Notes: a model not told the origin generated them from the letters alone. Shown: positions 6,250-16,824, numbered from the stretch's first letter. The stretch: DNA of 64,000 nucleotides from Muribaculaceae bacterium (GCA_017427945.1 JAFRRT010000024.1:1-64000), one strand, 5' to 3'. Made by a program: numbers and translations.

Positions 6250-8723
6250 AAAGATTCAAGTTTTTAGCGCTTTTCGTGTTTGCAATGACTGCTCTGGCCA
6301 TGAGTGCCCAGTCTCCTATCGCTGTGGACTGGCGCATGGGCCAGAACAACACTGCGTCAAACAATTACAATTCCCGCTTCATCATCAAGAACATCTCCAA
6401 GCAGCCCTTGGACAGCACCTGGCAGTTCTTCTTCAACCAGTTCTCGCGTTCGGTGACTCTGCCGGCTGGTTCGCCTGTCGATATAGAGGAAGTTTCGACG
6501 ACTTATTACCGCATGAAACCCAACGCCAATTATAAACCGCTGGCTGCGGGTGACTCCTTGGTTGTTGAAGTGGTGATGGCTGGAGCCGTCTTAGGCAAGA
6601 ACTATATGCCTGCCGGCGGTCATGTGGTGATGAAAGGCGACATGTCGCGCCCGTTCCCGGCTCCCATTCGCCGTGCCCCGCTCGACAGGCCCGGCCAGTG
6701 GCGTGACCATAAGGCTTACCCCGACGGCAACTACATGTATGCCTTTAATGAGGCCATCAACGGCTTTGGCGACGGTTACACTGGCAACGATTATGACATC
6801 TTCCCCACGCCCAAGCAGGTGGATATCGAGGACGGCTTCACTACTGTGGGCAGTCTTGTCTCTATCAAGACCGGCAAACTCTTCCAGTGGGGTGGTTACA
6901 GCCGTGCAAAGAAGCTGCTCACCAGTGAGTTGGAGAAGCGCGGCGTGTATGTTTCCAATGGTCAAAAAACCGAGATTCAGCTCTTGCTCGACAAGAAGAA
7001 CAAGTCCAACCGTGAGTATTATTCCCTGCGTGTGCATAACGGCAAAATCACGATTCTGGGCGCTTCACAGGCTGCCTTGATGAATGGCGTGATGACGCTT
7101 GTCGCCGCTCTGGACCACAGCAAGGGCCACCGTCTGCAGAATTGCTTTGTCATCGACTGGCCCGACTTTGGCTACCGCGGCGTTATGCTCGACATTGCCC
7201 GCAACTTTGTGACAAAGGGCAAAGACCTGTATCGTTTCATCGATTTGCTGGCTTACTATAAGATTAATTATCTGCAGTTCCACTTCGCCGATGATGAAGG
7301 CTGGAGGCTTGAGATTCCCGGATTACCCGAGTTGACGCAGGTGTCGGCACGCCGTGGCGCTACCCTTGACGAGAAAGTGTATCTCGCCCAGATCTTTGAC
7401 GGCAACGGCAACCCCGATGACCCCACTCAGTGCGCCAACGGCTATCTCACGCGTGCCGAATTTATCGATTTCTTGCGTTATGCCTGGTCACGCGGCGTGC
7501 GTGTCATCCCCGAGATTGAGACACCAGGCCATGCGCGTGCCGCCATCGTGGCTATGAAGAGCCGAGCCCAGAACAATCCCACTGCCGAACAGTTCCGCCT
7601 GTGGGACGATAAGAACACCTCAGCCTTTACCTCGGCCCAGAACTATCGCGACAATGTGCTCAACGTGGCCAGTGATGACGTGTACCGCTTTGTTGACCGC
7701 GTGGTTGAGGAGTTGCAAAAGATGTATAAAGAGGCTGGTCTTAAGCTCGAAGTTGTCCACCTGGGCGGTGACGAGGTGCCCGCAAACGCTTGGTCCAAGA
7801 GCCCCGATGTGCAGGCTTTGATGCAGCGCGAGGGCCTGAAGAACCAGCATGAGGTAAGTGAGTACTACATCAAGCGCATCAGCGCTATGCTCGAGGCCCG
7901 CAAGATTCGCATCGAGGGCTGGCAGGAAGTGGCGCTAGACCACAAGCCCGAGTTCAATGCTATGGTGGCTCCGCGTGTAGCTGCTGTGAATGCATGGAGC
8001 ACCATAGGCTCACGTGCCGATGTGCCCTACCGCCTCGCCAACGATGGTTATCCCGTCATCTTGTCGAACGTGACCAACTTCTATATGGATATGGCCTACA
8101 GCTGGCACCAGAATGAACAGGGATTGCACTGGGGCGGCAAAGTCGATGAGTTTGACGCCTGGAGCGCTCTGCCCGCCAACATCTACGCCACTGCGCGCAC
8201 TGCCGTTGACGGCACACCCATCGACATCACCACTGCTGGCGCAGGCAAGGTGGCGCTTGAGAAACCGCAGAATGTAATCGGTGTCCAGGCCCAGTTGTGG
8301 GGCGAGACGTTGCGCAGCTTCGACGAGGTGCAGTATATGCTCCTGCCCAAGATGATGGGCGTGAGCGAGAGGGCATGGAACGCTATTCCCGGATGGAGCA
8401 AGAACCTTGCCGATGCCACTGCCTATAACGAGGCACGTCACCAGTACAATCTCAAAATCGGTACCCGCGAACTGCCGCTCCTGCGTGGCAAGGGCTACAA
8501 CTTCCGTGTGGGTCCTCCGGGCATTAAGTTGATTGACGGCAAACTGCACATCAACACGCAGTACCCCGACGAGATGGTGACCTATACCCTCGATGGTTCA
8601 GAGCCCACCATCGACTCACCCCGCTGGACGGCTCCCGTTGCCATCAAGTCGCAGCCCCAGGTCATCAAGGCTAAGGCCTTCTACTTGGGCCGCGAGAGCG
8701 TGACGACCTACTTATTCAAGTAA
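6246..8723 (+). CDS. Beta-N-acetylhexosaminidase, GH20, exported
   Basis: 825 residues. A signal peptide (MKRFKFLALFVFAMTALAMSAQ) is followed by an N-terminal chitobiase-like beta domain (about 25-150), a GH20b domain, and the catalytic barrel. The barrel holds the catalytic pair Asp509-Glu510 in VVHLGGDEVP, with the expected FHFADDEGWRLEI and IPEIETPGHARA motifs. A chitobiase C-terminal Ig-like domain (TYTLDGSEPTIDSP) closes the protein. It releases terminal GlcNAc or GalNAc from glycans, chitooligosaccharides or wall fragments in the periplasm or outside. It is followed by a strong terminator. Confidence 0.93.
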   Translation: MKRFKFLALFVFAMTALAMSAQSPIAVDWRMGQNNTASNNYNSRFIIKNISKQPLDSTWQFFFNQFSRSVTLPAGSPVDIEEVSTTYYRMKPNANYKPLAAGDSLVVEVVMAGAVLGKNYMPAGGHVVMKGDMSRPFPAPIRRAPLDRPGQWRDHKAYPDGNYMYAFNEAINGFGDGYTGNDYDIFPTPKQVDIEDGFTTVGSLVSIKTGKLFQWGGYSRAKKLLTSELEKRGVYVSNGQKTEIQLLLDKKNKSNREYYSLRVHNGKITILGASQAALMNGVMTLVAALDHSKGHRLQNCFVIDWPDFGYRGVMLDIARNFVTKGKDLYRFIDLLAYYKINYLQFHFADDEGWRLEIPGLPELTQVSARRGATLDEKVYLAQIFDGNGNPDDPTQCANGYLTRAEFIDFLRYAWSRGVRVIPEIETPGHARAAIVAMKSRAQNNPTAEQFRLWDDKNTSAFTSAQNYRDNVLNVASDDVYRFVDRVVEELQKMYKEAGLKLEVVHLGGDEVPANAWSKSPDVQALMQREGLKNQHEVSEYYIKRISAMLEARKIRIEGWQEVALDHKPEFNAMVAPRVAAVNAWSTIGSRADVPYRLANDGYPVILSNVTNFYMDMAYSWHQNEQGLHWGGKVDEFDAWSALPANIYATARTAVDGTPIDITTAGAGKVALEKPQNVIGVQAQLWGETLRSFDEVQYMLLPKMMGVSERAWNAIPGWSKNLADATAYNEARHQYNLKIGTRELPLLRGKGYNFRVGPPGIKLIDGKLHINTQYPDEMVTYTLDGSEPTIDSPRWTAPVAIKSQPQVIKAKAFYLGRESVTTYLFK

Positions 8724-8748
8724 AAGAACGGACCATTTTTAGAGTTCT

Positions 8749-8786
8749 CAGAGTTCTCGGTTTACACTGAGAACTCTGATTTTTTT
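8749..8786 (+). terminator. Rho-independent terminator after the GH20 gene
   Basis: CAGAGTTCTC (8749-8758) pairs perfectly with GAGAACTCTG (8769-8778) around a 10-nt loop and is followed by ATTTTTTTG. It separates the phosphatase-GH20 pair from the SusC operon. Confidence 0.85.
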
Positions 8787-8893
8787 GTTGTGGTTTTATG
8801 TAAAAATACTTAAAAAAGTGTTGTTAAATCAAAAAGTTTAGGGATTTGAGTGTTAAAAACGTTGCAGAGTTTTAATGGAAAAAAAATAATGTG

Positions 8894-8901
8894 TAAGTTT
8901 G
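8894..8901 (+). promoter_or_regulatory. Putative -7 element of the SusC operon
   Basis: TAAGTTTG matches TAnnTTTG and lies 61 nt before the SusC start in an AT-rich leader. Confidence 0.45.
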
Positions 8902-8962
8902 TAGTTTGAATGCAGAATCACTTTTGACATTATCATTACCTAATCAATAAACCAATTTTAAA

Positions 8963-11900
8963 ATGAGAAAACAGTTACTATTGCTACTGCTGTTGAGCCT
9001 CTTGTCCCTGCCGGCTTTGGCCCGTGTGGTGACAGGCGTGGTCACGCAGTCGAGCGACGGTGAGCCGATTATCGGCGCATCGGTCAAGGTGCAGGGCACA
9101 TCGCGCGGCACGGCGACCGACTTTGACGGCCGTTTCTCGATTGAGGCCAACGACGGCGACGTGCTCGAAGTGAGCTACGTGGGCATGAATCCCAAGAGCG
9201 TGAAGATTGGCGCCGGGCAATCGGTGGTCAATATCGCCCTTGACGAGAACGCTCAAGTGCTGGGCGAGGTCGTGGTGACCGCTATGGGCCAGACCCAGGA
9301 GAAGAAGAAACTGAACTTTGCCGTTCAGACCCTTGACGAGGAGGCGGTGACCGCTGGTGGTTCCACCAACTTTGCCAACTCGTTGCAAGGCAAGATTGCC
9401 GGTCTGCAGGTAAGTACCGGCGGTAGTTCGCCTAACTCCTCGACACAGGTTATCATCCGTGCCATCTCGTCGATGAATAACTCGCAGAGCAACGAGCCGC
9501 TGATGATTGTTGACGGTATGGCCATTCGTGGCGGTGCCTCGACGCTGGCCGACATGAACCCCAACGACATCGAGAACATCACGGTGCTGAAGGGTGCAGC
9601 CGCATCGGCGCTCTACGGTCAGGAAGGTGCCAACGGTGTCATCATGATTACCACTAAGAATGGTGGCAGGAATGGCGAGGTCACCGTCACTGCAGCGGCA
9701 ACGCTGGAGCTGAACGTGCCTGCACGACTGCCCAAAATCCAGAGTACCTTCATTCCCGGTGCCAAGGGTATGTACAAGGAGAACATGGGCAGCGGCGGCT
9801 GGGGCCCCTACATGAGCGAGGATGACGTCTATTACGATAACTTGCGCAATTTCTTGAAGACGGGCATCATGCAAAAGTATGATGTGAGCGTGAGCGGCGG
9901 AACCGAGAAGTTCTCTTCTTATGCCTCGGTATCCTACACCGACAACCAGGGTATCGTGCCCAAGGATTACCGTAAGCAGATCAACCTCTTGATTAAGGGA
10001 ACCTATAAGCCCAGCGACAAGGTGACCGTGCAGTTGAGTGCCAACTTCATGAACCGCACCAGCCGTGGTTTCGGTAACTCGATGTCCACCATCTATAACT
10101 GGGGTATCAACAAGGACATGAGCGATTATCGCACCCTTGAGGGACATGTGAACTGGTGGGCCTATTACGACCACTGGGAGAACCTGCTTGACACCGAGCG
10201 TATCAACGGTGCCGTGTCGCCTTACTTCGGCCGCTACATGGACTGGAGCCAGACCGAGGGCAACCGCTTTATTGTCAATGGTCAAATCAGCTACGAACCC
10301 ATCAAAAACCTGGTGTTCACCGGCAAGATGGGTTATGACAAGAGTTATTCGATGTATGACTCCTACACCGTTCCCCGCCTTTATGACGGCGACCTGGTGG
10401 ATCCCACGGCCGAGGACGTGCAGACCAAGCTGTCTGACATGCAGGATCGTTACGGTTCCTACAGCTTCCAGCCTTCGCGTGGCGCCTTGCTGAACATGCA
10501 GTTCCTTGCAACCTATCAGCATACATTCGCCGAGGACTACACGGTGAGCGCCCTTTATGGTTTGGAATTTAAGGAGGTGAAGGGCCTTGAGTCCTCGATT
10601 TATAATGAGCATTTCCAGTTGGGCGGTGAGTTCTACAGCTTCAACAACACCGACTTTACCAACGGAGACCTGCTCATCAGCAACCATCCCACGCTGTATC
10701 ACAGCAAGTATAACAAGTATGGCCACTTCGGTGAGTTGAGGTTTGACTACAAGGGTATGGCGCAGCTGTCGGTTACGGGCCGTATGGACGGTTCGTCGGC
10801 CTTCAAGCAGGCGTCCAAGACCAACTACTTCTATCCCTCAATCACTGCAGGTGTCATCTTCAGCGAGTTGTTCAACCTGAGCAACGACTGGTTCAGCTAC
10901 GGTAAGTTGCGTGGCAACTGGGCAAAGGTTGGTAAGGACAGCCCCCGCTACTTGTTCACCGATACTTACAAGCAGTGGACCCTCTTCCCCGATGGCGGTT
11001 ACGGTGTGGATCCCACCACGTCACGCGCCATCGACCTGGAGCCTGAGATGACCAAATCGTGGGAGATTGGCGCCGACCTGCGCTTCTTCCACAACTGGAC
11101 ACGACTTGACATTGCCTACTACTCGACCACGGTTGACAACCAGATCGTGAGCGTGCGCGTATCGCCCGCATCGGGTACTATCCTCCAGACCCGTAACGAG
11201 GGTAGCCTGGAGAACCATGGTATGGAGATTTCGTTGAACCAGGACATCATCAAGGCCACCGACTTCTCGTGGAGTGCGTTTGCCAACTTCTCGTTCAACC
11301 GCAGCAAGGTGCTCTACCTTCCCAATGACATCACCGAGATTCAGGGTACACAGTACGGCGACATCTTCCCCGTTGCCCGCTTGGGTGAGTCCTCGACGGG
11401 TATATCGGGTAAGGACTATGTGCGTGACCCGGATGGTCACATTGTCTGCGACGAGAATGGTTATCCCATCATCAACGCTGCCAAGGGCCTTTACATCGGT
11501 AACCGTGAGCCCGACTGGCTGTTGGGTGTCGGCAGCACACTGCGCTTCAAGAACGCTACGCTGTCGTTCCTGTTCGACGGCCGCAAGGGCGGTGACGTGG
11601 TTAACGTCACGGGCCGTAGCCAGATTACCAACGGTATGAGCAGCCTGTATGACAAATATCGCAACCGCGAGTACATCATCGACGGTGTACAGGCCGTGAC
11701 CGGCGCCGATGGTGCGGTGACCTACATCAAGAACACCACGCCCATCGTGCTCGACTCCTATTTCATCAATACCTACTATTCGACTGTATCGTCCAACTTC
11801 ATCGAGGACGGTTCCTACATCCGCTTGAGCTATGTGACGCTGAGCTATGACTTCGGTAAGCACTTCAAGCGCACTTGGCCCGTTAAGGGCTTGTCGCTGA

Positions 11901-12058
11901 CCGCCACAGGCCGCAACCTGTTCTTGTTGACCAAGTATCGCGGCAATGACCCCGCTGTTCTGGCATCCACGTCAGGTGGTACGGGTGGCGCTGGTATCGA
12001 CAATTACAATGTGCCCAGCACACGCAGTTTCAATTTCACGCTTAAAGCAACATTCTAA
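8963..12058 (+). CDS. SusC/RagA-type TonB-linked outer-membrane transporter
   Basis: 1031 residues. A signal peptide (MRKQLLLLLLLSLLSLPALA) is followed by a CarboxypepD_reg-like domain (about 20-100, VVTGVVTQSSDGEPIIGASV, DFDGRFSI), a plug domain with LQGKIAGLQVSTGG and IVDGMAI, then VLKGAAASALYGQEGANGVI, and a long 22-strand-type barrel ending in a terminal Phe. It imports oligosaccharides (or peptides) across the outer membrane with the SusD lid encoded 14 nt downstream. It is the first gene of an apparent operon reaching to the terminator at 20.9 kb. The substrate is not readable from sequence. Confidence 0.95.
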   Translation: MRKQLLLLLLLSLLSLPALARVVTGVVTQSSDGEPIIGASVKVQGTSRGTATDFDGRFSIEANDGDVLEVSYVGMNPKSVKIGAGQSVVNIALDENAQVLGEVVVTAMGQTQEKKKLNFAVQTLDEEAVTAGGSTNFANSLQGKIAGLQVSTGGSSPNSSTQVIIRAISSMNNSQSNEPLMIVDGMAIRGGASTLADMNPNDIENITVLKGAAASALYGQEGANGVIMITTKNGGRNGEVTVTAAATLELNVPARLPKIQSTFIPGAKGMYKENMGSGGWGPYMSEDDVYYDNLRNFLKTGIMQKYDVSVSGGTEKFSSYASVSYTDNQGIVPKDYRKQINLLIKGTYKPSDKVTVQLSANFMNRTSRGFGNSMSTIYNWGINKDMSDYRTLEGHVNWWAYYDHWENLLDTERINGAVSPYFGRYMDWSQTEGNRFIVNGQISYEPIKNLVFTGKMGYDKSYSMYDSYTVPRLYDGDLVDPTAEDVQTKLSDMQDRYGSYSFQPSRGALLNMQFLATYQHTFAEDYTVSALYGLEFKEVKGLESSIYNEHFQLGGEFYSFNNTDFTNGDLLISNHPTLYHSKYNKYGHFGELRFDYKGMAQLSVTGRMDGSSAFKQASKTNYFYPSITAGVIFSELFNLSNDWFSYGKLRGNWAKVGKDSPRYLFTDTYKQWTLFPDGGYGVDPTTSRAIDLEPEMTKSWEIGADLRFFHNWTRLDIAYYSTTVDNQIVSVRVSPASGTILQTRNEGSLENHGMEISLNQDIIKATDFSWSAFANFSFNRSKVLYLPNDITEIQGTQYGDIFPVARLGESSTGISGKDYVRDPDGHIVCDENGYPIINAAKGLYIGNREPDWLLGVGSTLRFKNATLSFLFDGRKGGDVVNVTGRSQITNGMSSLYDKYRNREYIIDGVQAVTGADGAVTYIKNTTPIVLDSYFINTYYSTVSSNFIEDGSYIRLSYVTLSYDFGKHFKRTWPVKGLSLTATGRNLFLLTKYRGNDPAVLASTSGGTGGAGIDNYNVPSTRSFNFTLKATF

Positions 12059-12072
12059 AGGCCGACTGAACT

Positions 12073-13989
12073 ATGAAAAAGATTAAATTTTTAGCATTGT
12101 TAATGCTGGTTGGCCTGGTGTCGGTGAGCTGCAACGATATCCTTGATGATAACGTCAACCCCGATAGGGCCCATGCGATTGAAGCCAAGAACGGTCTGCC
12201 AGTCATCATCTATTATGCCCAGCAGATTGTCTATGACCACAGTGAATATTATGCCTACTTCTCGCAAATGCTCACCACGGGCGGCAAGAGCTCGGTGGGC
12301 GCCTACAGTTACAAGTGCGAGTGGGAGATGCTGACGATGAACCGTCACCCGATGTGGCGTCGCCACTTCTATGACATCGGTAAGAACACGCTCAACCTGG
12401 TGAACAACTCCAAGGCCATCAACTCGCCCAACTATGAACTCATAGGGCGCACCATCCAGTTGATGTCTACCCAGTTGACGACCGATGCCTTCGGTGACAT
12501 TCCCCGCAGCGAGTCCTATCAGAGCATCGCTCCCACCTACGACACCCAGGCGTCAGTATATGCCTGGATGATGCAGGAGTGTGATGACCTCATCGCCATG
12601 TATGAGGACCCTGAAATCATCAATAATCCTGATAATCAGGAATTGACTCCCAAGGAGGACCGCGTCTATGGCGGTGACCTGGAGAAGTGGAAAGGTCTGG
12701 TTTATGCCGTGAAGGCGCGCCTGTTGTTGCGCAACATCCCCAATGTGGACCGCTCGCCAGCCAAGTGCCAGAAGATTATCGACGCTGCCGATGCTGCCAT
12801 CAACCAGTGGCGCAAGGGTGACGTGTTTGACTATCAGGGCGGCCGCGATGCCTGGTTCGGCAACGAGCCCCGCTACTACTGGGACGGCGGAACGGGAACG
12901 CAGAACGCTGTTTGGAGCGTTGCACAGCCCGTCATCAACTCATGGGAGTCGCGCGGTAACCTCTTGGGTAGCGCCATCCCCAGCAAGTTCTTCATGGTGG
13001 ACCTGATGGGTATCAGTAAGCCCGACAATGAGATGACCTGCGGTATGTTCAACGCCGAGGGTGCCCATGACGGCTTTGCCAATGACCCGCGCTGCGGTCT
13101 GCTGATGATTGCCCGCACGGGACCTGCCAGCCCCTCGGTGACCAGTGAGCGCATCAAGATGCGTTACCTGGAGAACAACATCGGTATGGGTACATCCTAC
13201 AAGATTGCCAACTATCCGAACCTGTACATGGGTGCTTACGCCGGTGCAGCCGACGCTTACAATCCCATCTTCACGATGGAGGAGCTCTACTTCATCAAGG
13301 CCGAGGCTCTGTACTGGATGGGCAAGAAGACCGAGGCATGCGCCCTGGCCAAGGAAGCCACCGAGTGGAACATTCAGCGCCACCTTGCCGCATTCCTGCG
13401 TCTCTATCCCAACGAAAACTACAATGCCAATACCGACAACAAGTATCCCGGCAACTCGGTTTCAGGCGGTAAGCCCGGTTTCCAGCCTGCCGAATACTGG
13501 TTTGGCCAGATTGCAGCCTTCCTCGACAATGAGGACTACTACCGTGGCAATAACGTGGCTGTCCACAAAGTGACCGACCGCGGTAACAAGCACTGGTACT
13601 TCAACCCCAGCGAGTTCTCGTTGAGCGACCTGATGCAGCAGAAGTACATCGCCATGTATCTGCAGCCCGAGCAGTGGACCGACATGCGCCGTTACCACTA
13701 CAGTAACAACCGCAACCACTACGGCATTGGTGACAATCAGGAAATCGTCTATCCGACCCTGCGCAGGCCCTATAACCTGTATGCCGCTTACTGGATTGAC
13801 GGCTTGACCGAGGAACAGAAGGAGAACACCTGGATTCAGCGCATCAACTACGACCCCGAGACCGAGGAGAAGTACAACCGCCAAGAACTCGAGCGTCTGG
13901 GTGCCTACAAGAATTACAAGTGGCTCCAGGAACCCATGATTTGGGCTCATAACTATGGTGAAGTAACATCTTTGACAGAGGAGAACTAA
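12073..13989 (+). CDS. SusD/RagB-family substrate-binding lipoprotein
   Basis: 638 residues, longer than most SusD proteins (about 500-580). A lipobox with Cys20 (LVSVSCNDILDDNVNP) marks it as a surface lipoprotein. The first third has the helical SusD pattern (YYAYFSQMLTTGG, TQLTTDAFGDIPRSES, followed by KWKGLVYAVKARLLL) and the C-terminal part has FTMEELYFIKAEALYWMGK and YIAMYLQPEQWTDMRRY, characteristic of the SusD-like_2 group. It should sit as a lid on the SusC barrel and bind the glycan or peptide. Confidence 0.93.
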   Translation: MKKIKFLALLMLVGLVSVSCNDILDDNVNPDRAHAIEAKNGLPVIIYYAQQIVYDHSEYYAYFSQMLTTGGKSSVGAYSYKCEWEMLTMNRHPMWRRHFYDIGKNTLNLVNNSKAINSPNYELIGRTIQLMSTQLTTDAFGDIPRSESYQSIAPTYDTQASVYAWMMQECDDLIAMYEDPEIINNPDNQELTPKEDRVYGGDLEKWKGLVYAVKARLLLRNIPNVDRSPAKCQKIIDAADAAINQWRKGDVFDYQGGRDAWFGNEPRYYWDGGTGTQNAVWSVAQPVINSWESRGNLLGSAIPSKFFMVDLMGISKPDNEMTCGMFNAEGAHDGFANDPRCGLLMIARTGPASPSVTSERIKMRYLENNIGMGTSYKIANYPNLYMGAYAGAADAYNPIFTMEELYFIKAEALYWMGKKTEACALAKEATEWNIQRHLAAFLRLYPNENYNANTDNKYPGNSVSGGKPGFQPAEYWFGQIAAFLDNEDYYRGNNVAVHKVTDRGNKHWYFNPSEFSLSDLMQQKYIAMYLQPEQWTDMRRYHYSNNRNHYGIGDNQEIVYPTLRRPYNLYAAYWIDGLTEEQKENTWIQRINYDPETEEKYNRQELERLGAYKNYKWLQEPMIWAHNYGEVTSLTEEN

Positions 13990-14025
13990 GAATTAGGGAC
14001 AAGAAACTAAAAACTGATAAAGAAT

Positions 14026-15072
14026 ATGAAACGACACAAGATATTTGGCCTCTTGGCCCTGATGGTCCTGCTCACGACTTCGTGCGCGATACATGACCCG
14101 TTTGCCGATAACGGCGAGCTCGGTCAGGTGCTGCCCACGGTGGACTGGGAGCAAGGTTCGACTGTGGTCAAGGCAGGACGCTATGCCACTTTCAAGGGCA
14201 AGTACTACACCACGGCCGAGAAAGCGATTGACCATAGCGAGGTGTGGTGCCTCATCAAGCGCCAGCAGACCGCTACGGCAACCAGCAAGTTGACGACCTC
14301 GCTCGCTTATACCAAGAACTACTCACTGACCGACACGGTGCGCTCCAGCCAGATGGTGGCCACCTATCCCCACAGCAAGGCTGAGTGGGACGGCTATGAG
14401 TATGTCTTGACCGACAGCTTCCCCACCTCGCGCACCCTGGCTCCTGTGGCATGGGTGAATCCCGAGGAGTGGGACCAGGAGAAGTTTGACAACTACTATC
14501 CCTCGACATTTGAGCAGGAATTCATGGACTACATGGTCAATGCCTTAACCAAGGACAGCACCTACTACAACGACCTGCGCAATGTCTATATCAAGTACAA
14601 CTTCCCCATTGAGTTGTTCGAGCAGTTGAATGCCCAGTACGGCATCGACTTCCCGACCGACACGACCACTGCCGACAAGTCCAACGCATGGTACACCACC
14701 GATGAGGTGGACCACTACTATTACACGACGGTGGGCGATGACGGAAAAGCCATTTTCCATGAAATCGCCAGCGAGAGCGATGCACCGTCAGGTGTTAATG
14801 TGCAGCCGGTTTACGAGTCGGCCTTCTGGCTCTTCTCGCGTTACAGCGATGACACGGGTGGCAAGATTACCACGGTGCGCCGTCAATACATGCCCTACTT
14901 CAAGAGTATGCTCGAGACGATACCCTTTACACAGTGGATTTACAACACTGCCGACAAGGCCTACACCGTGAGCTTCAACCGCACCTATTACCTGGAGCCC
15001 GAGTTCCGTGTGTATGACACCGACGGCAAGGTGGGTGTGACTACCGATAACAAAGAAGTGACGCTGAATTAA
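14026..15072 (+). CDS. Surface lipoprotein of the Sus operon (SusE position), function unknown
   Basis: 348 residues with a clear lipobox at Cys20 (VLLTTSCAIHDPF). The mature part is rich in Tyr, Thr and Asp and has no recognised enzymatic motif. In Sus-type operons the gene after susD usually encodes a surface glycan-binding lipoprotein, so a binding role is inferred from position only. It is 36 nt after susD and 18 nt before the PKD lipoprotein gene. Confidence 0.65.
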   Translation: MKRHKIFGLLALMVLLTTSCAIHDPFADNGELGQVLPTVDWEQGSTVVKAGRYATFKGKYYTTAEKAIDHSEVWCLIKRQQTATATSKLTTSLAYTKNYSLTDTVRSSQMVATYPHSKAEWDGYEYVLTDSFPTSRTLAPVAWVNPEEWDQEKFDNYYPSTFEQEFMDYMVNALTKDSTYYNDLRNVYIKYNFPIELFEQLNAQYGIDFPTDTTTADKSNAWYTTDEVDHYYYTTVGDDGKAIFHEIASESDAPSGVNVQPVYESAFWLFSRYSDDTGGKITTVRRQYMPYFKSMLETIPFTQWIYNTADKAYTVSFNRTYYLEPEFRVYDTDGKVGVTTDNKEVTLN

Positions 15073-15090
15073 CCCTTTAATGAAGAAGAA

Positions 15091-16824
15091 ATGATGAAGA
15101 CTTTCAATAAAATAGCATTTCTGATCCTGACGGTGATGACGGTCGTGTCGTGTGTTGACAAAACGCCCGACTACGGCAACTTCGCCACCAAGGATGTGGA
15201 CTTCACCTATAGGGTGGATGACGACCGTTACGGTTTGGACTTCTATGTGGTATCGACCGTCGAGTTCACCAACACCTCGTCCAAGTCGGGCGCGGTGTCC
15301 TGGGACTTTGGCGACGGCACCTCATCGACCGATTTGAACCCCTCGCACAAGTATGCCAAGGCAGGCGTTTATCAGGTGACTTTGACGGTTGAAGGTGTGG
15401 GAAGCCGCACTTATCCGCTGCTCATCTACGACATCGCTCCTGTGTTGAGCGTTGCCGAGCAGAGCGCCACTCCCGTGGTTATCAACGATGTGGATGTGCT
15501 TCTGGATATCGAATTGCCCAACCCCGAGAATCTGACCTGCAAATATGTGTGGACCTTCCCCGACGGCACCCGCGACAAGGACGGAAACATCATCTCGACC
15601 TTCGAGGGCTACAGCCATCAGGACGGTACCATCGACAACCCCGGCAAGTTGACCTTCAGCAACATCGGTTCGCAGAAGATTATCCTTCAGACCTGGTTTG
15701 ACATCAATGGCGAGAACCGCCGTCTGGAGGACAGCTATGTCAATGTTCAGGTAGGCTCATCGATACCTGCTCCCACGTTGTATTATGCAACCCAGGGAGG
15801 AAATATCATGGCTGTGAAACTCGTGGACCTCTCCCAACTGCCCGCAGGCACCAAGAACCTGCCGTTTGACATGGGCGTGAACTCAGGCAATATGCCTACC
15901 ACGCTGGTGTTTGCCTGCGAGAAGATGGTGACCGACAGCGCCACCATCGAGCAGGACAACGTCTATATCCTGGACTGCGGTAAGCAGTACTATTACATCA
16001 ACGATGAGGCCGGCAACTTGGGTGACGGCAAGATTACCGTCATGAGTGCCGACGGTTTGACGACCAATGTGATGATTACCAATGTGGGCGGTCCCGCCTT
16101 CAATGACCCCTTCCAGGGTTGCACCGACGGGACGAACCTGTACTATACCGACCGTAACACAGGTATTCGCCGCATCCCGCTCACCACGCGTGGCGAGACC
16201 GAGCAGACCAACTACACCAGCACGGCTGGCTATTTCGTGATCAACAACCAGTTGAGCTACTACGGACAGGGTATTGCCTATGGTGCAATCCATACTGGAC
16301 TTTACCTTGACCGTACAGGCAAGTTCTGGTGGGGTAAGAATTACTCGGGTAACGGTATCTATCGCTTCAAAGCCAGTGACATCGGCAAGACAGGTACCGG
16401 TGTGCCCATTCCTTATCCCATCGTGCTCGAGACAACTCAGCCGCGTGGCTTCACGCTCGATGAGGATCTGGGTTACCTGTATGTGTGGATGACTAAGGGC
16501 ACCACGCCTGGTGTGGGCTTCACCCAGTATGAGATTCCCGCCGACAATGCCACGGTGACCTATGACAAGTATGTTCACTTCATCACTATGGAGGCCGATC
16601 CCATCAACACGACCGATGCCGAGGGCGTTTATACCACTCAGATGGCGGTTGATGCTCAGACGCACTATGTCTATTTCGGTTTCCGTGCCGCCACGACCGA
16701 GAAGACCTATACCACCGGCTTGTATTACTTCAATCCCGATGACGGTAAGGTCTATAACTTCAACGGCAACAAGGACAAGATTCTGGGCGTGTGCATCAAC
16801 CCGCGCAAGACCAATTTGTTCTAA
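15091..16824 (+). CDS. PKD-domain surface lipoprotein
   Basis: 577 residues, lipobox at Cys21 (MTVVSCVDKTPDYG). Residues of about 45-110 form a PKD domain with the hallmark VSWDFGDGTSSTDLNPSHKY followed by AGVYQVTLTV. The second half (about 230-577) has repeated strand patterns such as GNNLYYTDRN-like and YVWMTKGTTPG segments and may form a propeller. PKD-like lipoproteins in this position are usually surface glycan-binding or scaffold components. No catalytic motif was recognised. Confidence 0.75.
   Translation: MMKTFNKIAFLILTVMTVVSCVDKTPDYGNFATKDVDFTYRVDDDRYGLDFYVVSTVEFTNTSSKSGAVSWDFGDGTSSTDLNPSHKYAKAGVYQVTLTVEGVGSRTYPLLIYDIAPVLSVAEQSATPVVINDVDVLLDIELPNPENLTCKYVWTFPDGTRDKDGNIISTFEGYSHQDGTIDNPGKLTFSNIGSQKIILQTWFDINGENRRLEDSYVNVQVGSSIPAPTLYYATQGGNIMAVKLVDLSQLPAGTKNLPFDMGVNSGNMPTTLVFACEKMVTDSATIEQDNVYILDCGKQYYYINDEAGNLGDGKITVMSADGLTTNVMITNVGGPAFNDPFQGCTDGTNLYYTDRNTGIRRIPLTTRGETEQTNYTSTAGYFVINNQLSYYGQGIAYGAIHTGLYLDRTGKFWWGKNYSGNGIYRFKASDIGKTGTGVPIPYPIVLETTQPRGFTLDEDLGYLYVWMTKGTTPGVGFTQYEIPADNATVTYDKYVHFITMEADPINTTDAEGVYTTQMAVDAQTHYVYFGFRAATTEKTYTTGLYYFNPDDGKVYNFNGNKDKILGVCINPRKTNLF

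Noticed and set aside
8984-10726. A 580-codon open frame antisense to the SusC gene, and similar long antisense frames at 849-1355, 11021-11863, 15883-16902, 22848-23669 and 47000-47750.
   Set aside because: They mirror strongly coding genes with well-recognised families. Their protein sequences are low in family-like motifs and follow from codon bias on the other strand.
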